From contig JAHNZQ020003147.1 of assembly GCA_019155205.2 (NCBI GenBank), forward strand, positions 1,213,293 through 1,277,292: DNA of 64,000 nucleotides, read 5' to 3'. Under the pieces are notes generated by a model, which was not told where the DNA came from, did no database searches, and saw only the letters and a program-made list of their open reading frames with translations. The translations under genes and the position numbers were made by a program. Position 1 is the stretch's first letter. Each line of letters starts with the position of its first letter. Shown piece by piece: positions 41,409-50,183 of the stretch. This DNA is from Gracilaria vermiculophylla (lineage: Eukaryota; Rhodophyta; Florideophyceae; Gracilariales; Gracilariaceae).

Positions 41409-44340
41409 TTGACAACCCCATGCGGCAAGTTATTCACGTTTGCGGCGAAGATACGGGGAGAGTGCATGTCAGCTCACCTTGTTCAATATTTCGATGCAAC
41501 GCATGAAACTGTGAAGACGGAGCACAGCGATTGAAAGTCACTCACTATAAAGGGCTGGTGTTGGTGGTTGGCTGAGAAAACAGTGCAGACCGAGCTGTGT
41601 CTTGTTTTTAGGCGGTTTAGAAAACTTCTCTCCGAGATGAATGTGACACACGCTGTCCTCGCGATCGCTGACCATTAGAAACACGTCCTCAAACGACGTT
41701 TCTTCATGCCTTCGCAAATATATTCGTGTAGTGCAATTATTGCACCAAATTGGTGAGATCCTTTGTCAACATGGATTTAAATGTGACTTAAAATTCATGA
41801 GTTGTAGGAACTTTTTGGACGGGCCGTGGCATTTGTTACTCAAAATGATGGCACGGGGGAAGGAATAATTGAATGAAGAGAGATGACGAGAAAAGAGTTG
41901 CATTCATGCATCTGGTTCACCCTTCCTCGTTCGTATCTCTCAAATACAACTGAAATTTCCATGAAGAGTTCGCCATCTGCATGTGAATTCTCCTGGCTTG
42001 TATCAACCTAATCAATTTCCTATGTGTGCTCAATCATGCAAGCAAATTGCAATCTGTTGTGTGTGGTTCATATTGGGTTTGATTCAATGCAACGATATTT
42101 TCCGGTTACTTTGCTATGTCAAAGACAAACCTTTTTTTTTTTTTGCATTTCTTGCCTAGTGTTGACGCTTTCAATCTTCAACGCTTTTTCTCGAACAAAC
42201 CTGCCACATGTAAAAGATATTTTGTATCCCGGTATACATGCAATATCGTCTAAGTTGTTTGTTTCCAGTGCTGTCATGATTCTGAAGATGAAAAGTCAAA
42301 AATGAGATTTCCTTCAGATTTCAGGGCGAATTTATTTCGAAGTAGTTTAAAAGTCAACACAAGAAACCAGAAATTGAATGGACTTCAAAAACCAGAGTCC
42401 TCGGAGTTATGTTGAAATAGAGAGCAATGCTGCTTTTAAAAAAACAAATGTCATTCGAAGAGTTAAATGCTGCACAGAAGTTCTGTGTTTATTCTCCACT
42501 TTAATTAAATAGCACCGTATTAATTTTAACATACTCGGAATGGATGTTTTCTTGACAAGGAAAGACAGTTAGCTCTGAAGCCCGCAAGTTAACTCACAAA
42601 TCTATCCCAAAGTCTATTCGAGAAAATATTGCCGCAATCGCTGCAAGGGGGTGGAGGAGTGGGAAAAAGACGCGGATTATAAATAACTATTTTTCATGCG
42701 GAGAATAATTCATTCATCAACCGTCATGCGACGAGAATTAAAGTCACACTGGTTTTGGAATCCGAAGCTGCGGTCGATGCGCTAAAGCGAGCTGGGTAAT
42801 ATTGCTGATCCACAATCTCTTTAACAGTTCATTATGGTCATGATTCGAACGTATATAGAATGTCAAACCAAAAATTGTGCTCCACACTATTTTGAAGCGT
42901 TCTGGTGCGCGAATGACCAAAGATGTTGTAGCTCCAAAGCAATTTTGCCCGGAACAAAAGTGAGAGCAAACAATGTTCACACGACGGGCGCTCTTCGTGT
43001 AAAGCCTGGGATTTAGGTTGTTCTCGCAACAGAAAAAGCAAAGGAATATCAAGCCAAAGTCAATTAAGCTCAATTGGATTATTTGTCGCCAATCATAAAT
43101 GCAGAAGGTATAATTGGAGACCTTGAACAACAATGGGTAGAACCACATACAAAACACAAATGCGTGAACTGAAAGAGCTGCACATGTGTTTTCTAGCATT
43201 CATCAATATTCGAGTGTGGGCACAGGGTCAACAGAAGTGTATGCAAAACTTGCAGCGCCATGAAGCAGCTATGCACGTGTTGTCAAATGTGACGCACTGT
43301 GATGTATTGCAAAAAACCGGTGTGAGTATGCTGGGGAATTTGAATTCGGAGGACAGACGGTGTCATGCACGTGATTCGTTGGCAGCTGGGTACGGAGCTG
43401 CGGTGAGTGCTGTAGCATGAGAAATGACATGAAGTGTGCAGTTTTGCTGCTTTACACAGCCTTAGTAGATCTAGCGGAACTCTCCTTTGCGGCGGAGAAG
43501 GATGGGATCAGTTCCTCTCATCCATTTATGTAAGTAGCACATTAATCTAAATACGGCAGTGTACAACGCTCACGGTAGAAGCTCATCTCGACCCACAACG
43601 CTTACCGCGATAAGCGCAATCAGGCATCATGTGCGCGTTGCGTGCGTGACGGAGCTCCCCGCTGCGGGTGAGATATGCGCAGACGGGCAGCTCAGTGGGC
43701 GCTGAGCGCCACGGCGGAGGGGCAGCGGGCCACGTTGACCCGCGGCGCATCTGAGGGCCGCGGCCGAAACCTCGGGAATATGCCCGAAAATGGCAATTGA
43801 GGTACCGAGAAAATGGACGACGACGACGCTTACCGCGATTGCTCTCCCGAGGGTGCGTCGCGGCAAACGGCGGCGCCGCCGTAGTCGTCGTCGGCGCTTA
43901 TATCTTGAAGCCCAAGATCGCTTGTTAATCTGCTGCCCACGGCCCCCAGGTACTGAGGCTTTTGGTTTACAGCTCCTGCGCTGTGCAATGTCTCCACACC
44001 GCCAACCCATTCTCTCGGAGCTCGCAGACCGAGTAGAGGTCTGCAAACCCACTCAACTCGATCAGCAAGTGCGAGTGTTGTGGCCACTGGCTAGTGGCAG
44101 CCAATAAAACGTTCATTTGTTCCGCGGCCGAACTGGTCGGCGCGCTGAATTTTGTGCGGGACTGCGCGACGCGGCATTTGCGGGCGCGTCCGCGCGCGCG
44201 CGCCGCGCTCCTCCACGCGCGCGCGCGCCCGCCTCGCACTCCGCGCAGCCGCACCGACCGCCGCGCGCTGAGCGCCGAGCCATGAGCGCGTGGGCGCGCC
44301 TTTCGGGAAGCTCCCGCCTCGTGTCCTCCAGCGCTGCGCC

Positions 44341-45611
44341 ATGGCGGCTTCGGCCAGCTCCGTGGGCGACCTTCCCGCGCCGCGCCCCCGCGCCGGCGGC
44401 CGCCGGCGCTGCGCGTCTCCGCACGCCCTTGGCCGTGTGCGCTCGTGTCCGTTCTTCCTCCCCTACGTCGTCCCGTTTCTCACCGTAGCCGCTCAGTATT
44501 CGTCGTCACCGTGGCACGCGCTCATTCCCGCCTTCTTTGTGTGGCTCATAGTGCCATGCCTCGATCACGTCGTCGAGCTCAGCCCGCCCGCCACACTCAC
44601 GCCGCAGCAGCGGAGGCAGCTTGACCGCCAGCCGCTCTTTCTCGTGGCTGTGCACCTGTGGTGCCCGACGTATCTCGCCACACTGCTTTGGGCCGCGCAC
44701 CGCGTCAGCGCCGCGCACCTGCACCCCCTGCAGCTCTTCGGGCTGCTCAGCGCCGTCGGCCTCATCGCCGCGGAAGCCATCAACGTCGCGCACGAGCTGC
44801 TGCACCGCCGCAACCGCGTGGAGCGCTTCCTTGCCAAGCTCTTGCTCACGGCCGTGCAGTACGCCCACTTCACCATCGAGCACGCCCACGGGCACCACTT
44901 CCGCGCCGCCACGCCCATGGACCCCGCCACCATGCGCTACGGCCAGTCCTTTTACGCCTTCTTCCCGCGAACTGTCATCCGCGGATACACGTCTGCGTGG
45001 CGAATTGAGAGCGCCAGGCTGCGACGCCGCGGTCGCCGCACAGCGTCACCGCACAACCAAATGCTGCAATTCCTGACTGCTCAGCTTTTGTTTCCCTTGG
45101 CCTTTGCCTACTTTTTCGGTGTCAGGGCGGTCGCGCTTTTGCTCTTTCAGGCCCTCTTTGCAATCGTTTTACTCGAGCAGGTCAACGCCATCGAGCATTA
45201 CGGGCTGATGAGGCGTCTGAACGAGGACGGACAGTTTGAAACCGTCGGTCCGCGTCACAGTTGGGATGCACCTCTACTCGTTTCCAACTTCGTCATGTTC
45301 AAGCTGCAATTGCACCCTGACCATCATCTCCGTAAGTTCTACGCCCCTGCGTTGCGCCTCGCGCATCGAACATCCACACTCTGACAGAGATGCCCTCTCG
45401 CTCGGCGCTTCATTGCGCGACAGATGCCTACAAACGGTATCAAAGCCTCCAGAACACGCAGGGTAGCCCCCGCCTTCCGTACGGCTATCTCACCCTGGCG
45501 CCCATGCTGCTCATTCCCCCGCTTTGGCGTGCGGTTATGCATCCCGTATTAGACGAATACAAACGGAAATGGGCCGAGGAAGACGGCCAGCTCACATCAA
45601 ACATCGGCTGA
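44341..45611 (+). CDS. AlkB-type membrane hydroxylase / alkane 1-monooxygenase family protein
   Basis: Two exons, 44341-45331 and 45424-45611, giving 392 residues. Non-haem di-iron integral membrane oxygenase of the fatty-acid desaturase/hydroxylase superfamily. Histidine boxes in AlkB order: HELLHRRN (151-158), EHAHGHH (to 186), NAIEHYGL (H286) and LQLHPDHH (325-329). The last box sits at the exon junction. Splicing in phase 1 gives HPDHHLHAYKRYQSLQ then PRLPYGYLTLAPMLLIPPLW, exactly the layout of bacterial AlkB C termini, whereas the unspliced frame stops soon after 45331. Several hydrophobic segments alternate with the boxes. Start at 44341 (GCGCCATGG); Met at 44290 is an alternative. The N-terminal Arg/Ala/Ser-rich segment could be a plastid transit peptide. 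Substrate (alkane, fatty acyl or other lipid) unknown. The stop is 4 bp from the convergent gene's stop. Confidence 0.9.
45332..45423 (+). other. Spliceosomal intron (92 nt), phase 1
   Basis: Donor CTCC|GTAAGT, acceptor GCGACAG|ATGCC. Excision joins the fourth histidine box to the conserved AlkB C terminus. Confidence 0.9.
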
Positions 45612-45615
45612 CCAA

Positions 45616-46629
45616 CTAGCCCCCTGTGCGACGTTCCACGCTTTTCTTGATTTTGATCAAGGTGCCATCTTCATACTGCCGCTGCACCACCACTCGCTTT
45701 TCATCATGGAGCCACCCCGATTCGACCAGCATCGAAGATCCGTCGCGTAGCAAGCGCACGGACAACCCGGCAGGAAGATTGAGCAGCTCGCCTTCAGTGC
45801 CTTTTCGGTTCAACACCCCGCGCGTTTGCTTCATCTCTCCCGACAGGTCCACGTGCTCTGCGTCGTACTCCCAGCACCCAAATAAATCGGCCACATCCAT
45901 CTTGCGGCCTTCAGCGAACCGCGTGCCGCCGCCGCAGCCCGGAAGAACTTGCCCGTTGCAAAAGTCAGAGCCCCAGCTTTCTCGGAAAACCGTCACGTGT
46001 CCAAGCCCTTCAGTGGCGCGGAAACTCAGCTGCACGCGCTCCTTTCCGAAGGCAAGAACGGTGAGCAGAGGCGAGCCGTCAAGCTGCAGTGAGCCGCAAC
46101 TCAGGCATCCATCCGAAAACGCCCCATTTCCTGGCCCTTCCCATTTCGTGACGGAAACCTCCGGCGTTACGGCGTCCGCCTCGCACCCGACGCTGGGTAG
46201 CGCTCTCGTGCGTTTCAAGAACAGAGCGCGTTCGGACACTTGAGAGCTGGAAACCGTGTCAAAGCCGTTGGGTGCAACACCCCAGGTGCGAAATTCATCG
46301 GGCACATAGCGGTCTGGAATTGAAAGTAAAGCTCCCTCTGCGTCGAACGTCGCTTCGTACCCAAACCATTCTCCGTCCACAGCGACTCTGAGCGCCTCGC
46401 CATCAAAGCCGAAAGAAGAGAGTGGCGGGCGAGAGCGATGTTGCGAATCTGTAGCGTGGGGAACCGGCGTGTCTGTGCTCCGCTGCCGCATTCTTGGAGA
46501 AGCAGCGCGGGACGGGGCCACCGAACAGGGTGCGATGTGACGGGTGATGCATGGAGCCCATTTGCGCTGAACAAAACCGCTGCGCTGGCGCCAAACAGTT
46601 GGCGCGGATGAACAGAACGCGGCGCTCAT
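45616..46629 (-). CDS. Predicted plastid protein of unknown function, conserved in photosynthetic lineages
   Basis: 337 residues from the ATG at 46629 (MSAAFCSSAPTVWRQRSGF...). The first ~60 residues are Ser/Arg/Ala-rich with few acids and aromatic residues, as in a plastid transit peptide. The mature region contains GEWFGYEATFDAEGALLSIPD, then VPDEFRTWGVAPNGFDT, LPSVGCEADAV and KMDVADLFGCWEYD. It reads as a lipocalin-like beta-rich protein. I recall plant and algal proteins with a near-identical VGCEADA segment and a GEW-GYGADF start, possibly DUF3598-like, but no function. The frame extends upstream to 46833 with an unlikely sequence. Only 4 bp separate its stop from that of the AlkB-type gene. 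Confidence 0.75.
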   Translation of the reverse strand: MSAAFCSSAPTVWRQRSGFVQRKWAPCITRHIAPCSVAPSRAASPRMRQRSTDTPVPHATDSQHRSRPPLSSFGFDGEALRVAVDGEWFGYEATFDAEGALLSIPDRYVPDEFRTWGVAPNGFDTVSSSQVSERALFLKRTRALPSVGCEADAVTPEVSVTKWEGPGNGAFSDGCLSCGSLQLDGSPLLTVLAFGKERVQLSFRATEGLGHVTVFRESWGSDFCNGQVLPGCGGGTRFAEGRKMDVADLFGCWEYDAEHVDLSGEMKQTRGVLNRKGTEGELLNLPAGLSVRLLRDGSSMLVESGWLHDEKRVVVQRQYEDGTLIKIKKSVERRTGG

Positions 46630-47335
46630 CTGTGTTGTTGCGGGTGGCGAAAACGAGAGACGGGCAGTTTTGGGAAGGGGGGTGGCGGCGGTCGGGGTTA
46701 AGAAGGGCTCGCAATCGTGCGTGCTCTCAGACGCGGGCTGCAGGGGAGCGGAACGTGTGGCTGAGGGCCTCACAAAGAGCGCACGCGGCGCACGTACTTT
46801 AGATACGTCGGTGCAAAAGCTTTCCGAACGCAAGAAATCTGAAACATTTTACTGCCAATCTCCGTGACGATCATCACGGCACGATGCTGCCGGGCGGCAA
46901 CTACACTGTCCTACACGCACGGCGATCCCAGTTGGCACGTCCTTTCTTCTTCGCTTGCATTCGCCCCGGACTCCGAACAACACGATTGCGTGCCAAGTGC
47001 ACAGCCAGCAAGTGCTCGTGCTGCCTGCGCCGTTCTCCGTGCCAACCGTGCTCCACCGACTGTGCAGCGCAGTCACCTCCGCGCTTTACTGCCTACTTGC
47101 AAGTCCTTTTATCTCTGCACTACATTTATGTTCTCCACGAATGTTCTCCCCATTGCACTGTCCCGAAAATGTCACCAAGCCTGTCCCCCCAATGATGCAA
47201 GCTCGCCATGAGCGAATAGCGGAACTGGTGTCGGCTTTCGTGCGTGGTGCATGCCATGGAGCTCTAACCTACTGTGCCCCAGAAACGGGTTTCTGCGTTT
47301 GTTTTGCTGGTAAGCACAGTCTCTGTCAAAAAAAG
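46630..47335. other. Intergenic between the bZIP and plastid-protein genes (both minus)
   Basis: Holds the promoter of the plastid-protein gene and the 3' end of the bZIP gene. No additional feature recognised; frames at 46864-47521 are unsupported. Confidence 0.5.
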
Positions 47336-49105
47336 CTAAAAGAAGGATTCGATATCCGCCTCCCGATATCGTTGAATGAAACGCAGTTTCAGAGATTGAT
47401 TCTCCTCCATCAGACACCCTTTGCGTTGTTCCAAAGACGGCAGGTAAGCTTTCAAGTACGCCAGTTCCAACTTTGTGTTCTCAATCCTCCGTCGGCGCTT
47501 CTCATTGCTTCGCTGCGCTGAGATGCGATTGCGAATGACGATTTCGCTTTTGGTAGGAGCAGGCAAGGTCTTCTTAAACGGAGCCACTGGCTGCTCACTT
47601 GGCGGTTTGTTTACGATAGTTGCCGTTTTATCCGTGGCTTCAGGGAACATTATGCTAGAACTAGTGTTAGCACTATTGGCCGGCAGCACACGTGCAGACG
47701 TACGCGCCATACCGGCGCCAATTTCATTAACACGTACAGTAGGGGTAATGTCTGCGCCGTTGCCGTGCAGCATTCTTTGCGAACCATGAGGGGTGCGGTG
47801 AGCACAGTCTCGCCCAGTTGCGGTTGGAGAGAGATCTGCATCGCTACTAGCCAGGAGCTGGGCGTTGGCGTGAGCGATGCTTGGGGTAATTTCGCGTGCG
47901 GCAAGTGCAGAGCCGTCGTGCATGCCGCTGCTCGGCATCAAGTGCTGCGGAGCGTGCAATTGCGGAGAAACGGTTCGCATTTCCGACGGCATGGCAGCGA
48001 CATCCATACGACACTCAGCAAATTGACGACCGTTGCCCGGGGCGGCGGTGATCGCATCGTCAGCGGTGTGCATCAGCTGCGGAGCAAACTGGAAGTGAGG
48101 CGGCAGTTGATGCGGTTGTGACGACGGAGGAACATATGAAGGCTGATGATGCTCCGTGGACATGGCACGATGCTGGGGAGCATCATCCATTCTCGTTGGC
48201 GGAAATGTGTCCATCGCTCTCATGGGGGGGGAAAGGCGCACATCTGCAGCAACCAACTGCAAGAACGACGTTCGCAAGCGGTCCAACAGATCCGTGTGGA
48301 TGCCAACAAGCATGGAACGGGGGGCGTGACAGACGGCAATGTGGGCGGGCACGGCGCGAACCGGATGTGCGGAGTCAACCCGATGCATACCGGGCGGTAT
48401 ACGGTAGGGCAGCGGAAGAACGTCATACACTCCAAAGTCAGCAAGACCGAGAAACGAGCCGTCGGCATTGGTCGGGGGCGGAAGCGACGTGCACAGTTTG
48501 TGAAACGAGAAATGGCGAGCACACAAGAGCGCGTTTTCCGGGACAGAGGTGAACGTGGGGTATCGAAAGGACACGACGACGGTGTCCAGAAGGAAAATGG
48601 TGCGGTTGACGAGGATCAAGCGGGAAATAGTGACGGTGGGGTTGGACGGGCTTGTGCCTTGCACGCGGGAGCATTTGAACAGCTCGCCGGGTACGGAGGA
48701 GTAGGTGTAGCGGCCGATGTGGGTGGTGGGCGGGGAGGAGGCGTTCTGCACGTGGTCGAAGAAGAAACCAAGCACGCACTGGCCGCGGCTCTGCGTGGGA
48801 AGCAGCATGGTGTTGGTGCGCTGCAAGATGGTCTCGGGCATGTGCGACGCGCACGACGAGCGAGCACAGACATAGAGAAGGCTGTAGCCGCGAGAAAGGT
48901 TGAGATTCGGGCGCGGGCCGTCAAAGCTGAAGGCGGTGTCGAAGGCGGCGCGCAGGATCCAGGCGAGGGCGTGGGTGTTGGGGCGAAGGCTGTTGAACAC
49001 GTCGTTGTACGTGGTGATGAGTAGCTCGATGTGCGTGTTGGAGAGCGACACGGCGGGGGAGGGGGGCTCGGGGGGGTATGGATTGTGGTGAGGGGAGATG
49101 GTCAT
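47336..49105 (-). CDS. bZIP transcription factor with an atypical basic region and zipper
   Basis: 589 residues from the ATG at 49105 (MTISPHHNPYPPEP). The C terminus has a bZIP: basic region RNRISAQRSNEKRRRR starting near 525, then Leu at about 551, 558, 565 and 572, spaced by seven. Two departures: the invariant Arg eight residues after the basic-region Asn is Asn (N526...N534), and Pro lies between the first two zipper leucines (YLPSL). The protein stops about 17 residues after the zipper (ending EADIESFF). Residues about 15-250 form a fold-like region I do not recognise; 250-500 is low-complexity Pro/Ser/Ala/His/Met. Nuclear DNA binding is expected, though site preference may differ from ordinary bZIPs. 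The upstream open frame to 49237 is Pro-rich promoter sequence. Confidence 0.85.
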   Translation of the reverse strand: MTISPHHNPYPPEPPSPAVSLSNTHIELLITTYNDVFNSLRPNTHALAWILRAAFDTAFSFDGPRPNLNLSRGYSLLYVCARSSCASHMPETILQRTNTMLLPTQSRGQCVLGFFFDHVQNASSPPTTHIGRYTYSSVPGELFKCSRVQGTSPSNPTVTISRLILVNRTIFLLDTVVVSFRYPTFTSVPENALLCARHFSFHKLCTSLPPPTNADGSFLGLADFGVYDVLPLPYRIPPGMHRVDSAHPVRAVPAHIAVCHAPRSMLVGIHTDLLDRLRTSFLQLVAADVRLSPPMRAMDTFPPTRMDDAPQHRAMSTEHHQPSYVPPSSQPHQLPPHFQFAPQLMHTADDAITAAPGNGRQFAECRMDVAAMPSEMRTVSPQLHAPQHLMPSSGMHDGSALAAREITPSIAHANAQLLASSDADLSPTATGRDCAHRTPHGSQRMLHGNGADITPTVRVNEIGAGMARTSARVLPANSANTSSSIMFPEATDKTATIVNKPPSEQPVAPFKKTLPAPTKSEIVIRNRISAQRSNEKRRRRIENTKLELAYLKAYLPSLEQRKGCLMEENQSLKLRFIQRYREADIESFF

Positions 49106-50183
49106 GTCGGGGGAGGGGGGGGGGAGTAGCGCAGGGACGGAGGAGGGAGGGGGCAGCGGGGGTGGCCGGGGGTGGCCGGCGGAGGCGAGGGGCGTCGGAA
49201 GCGTTGACACGCGCGAGGCGGGAGCGAGGGCGACCAACCGAAGGCGCGCGGAATTGAAAGCGCCGGGCGGGGAGCGGCAGCGCGCGCGCTGGCAGGCGCA
49301 TCATGCGACGCGTGGACGACAGCTGCCAGTGGCGCGCGGCACCTCGCCGCCTTCATCGCTGCCACCAACCGCTGTGCACGTCAGCGGCCCACACAGCGCG
49401 CGCCAGCGCGTACACGCGTCACGGCGCGCATGCCGCCATTACAGCGCGCCACGCACCGCGCTGGCGCCGTCCCTGACGCTTTGCGGCGCCGCTGTCTTCC
49501 GCCTCGGACGCGCGCAGCACCGCTTTCGTGCCAGACGCGGCAGCGCTTTGCGCTCGCCGCGTCCTCCTCGTCCTCCGCGTCCTCCGCGTCCTCCACGTCC
49601 GACACCACACGCCGTGCGCGTGGACACGTTTCAGGCGAGCGCCTACTGACAGAAGGAGGCGTGCTGTAAGCGTGCGCGCATCCGTTTCGCCTGATTCCGC
49701 GCCAAATTTTCCGTGGCGGGTCGCGCAGCGCCAACTCACCCCAAAGCGAGGGGCGCCCGTGCATTCGACCACGATCGCGCCCCGCGTGCCGCTCGCCCAT
49801 CGGCTGCCGCCCCTCGCCGGAGCTTGCCCCATCCCCGCCGCCCGCACCGTCCGCGCGCCCGGCAGCGCCCTCAACCCGCTTCCCGTGAAGCCGAGTTCTT
49901 CACTGCGCGCTGCTCCCCCGCGTGCCGCGCCTCCACCTCCACCTTCACGCTCGCCCTCACCCCCCGCCCCCCCGCCCCCTACCGTTCACGCGCGCCGCCG
50001 AGCATCCAGTCTTTGTCCCATCTGTAGCGCACTGCTCCCAACTTGCCGCCACGACGTGCCTGACTCCTGCCTGGCGTCTCTCCTAGCCTCGCGCCCAGCA
50101 GCTGTTCACCCATTCTGCGCCCCCCTGCTCCCACCTCCGCAGCATTTCTCTTTGTGCCCGGCACCGGCATCGCTTGGAACGTC
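49106..50183. promoter_or_regulatory. 1.1-kb divergent promoter region between bZIP (-) and SEN1 (+)
   Basis: GC-rich at 49250-49650, with CCTCCGCGT-type 9-bp repeats at about 49558-49600, then C/T-rich from 49880 to 50160 (a likely SEN1 leader). A CCGCAG near 50140 could be an acceptor for a 5' untranslated intron, unproven. Confidence 0.5.

Larger units (their letters stand above)
39001..44340. other. 5.3-kb gene-free divergent region with an AT-rich core
   Basis: The largest stretch without a supported gene. 39130-39600 is extremely GC-rich (promoter of the TPR gene). From about 40000 to 43500 the DNA is markedly A/T-rich, most strongly 41500-43100, with T and A runs and no long frames. 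43600-44340 becomes GC-rich again before the hydroxylase gene. A 9-bp tandem repeat and a ~30-bp degenerate tandem repeat are listed separately. An inverted repeat CGCTTA...TAAGCG lies near 43597-43615, and its first part (ACGCTTACCGCGAT) recurs at about 43828. No tRNA, snRNA or transposon protein recognised. Confidence 0.6.

Noticed and set aside
40909..41506. 170-codon minus and 168-codon plus frames in the AT-rich island
   Set aside because: They overlap each other, resemble no family, and contain a degenerate tandem repeat; kept only as a repeat.
42843..42870. GATTCGAACG as a possible tRNA T-loop
   Set aside because: No matching T-stem, anticodon arm or acceptor stem around it. No tRNA seen anywhere in the window on inspection; a tRNAscan run would settle it.
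50154..50183. Ten-codon upstream extension of SEN1
   Set aside because: It begins with GTG, not a normal eukaryotic start; the first ATG is at 50184.
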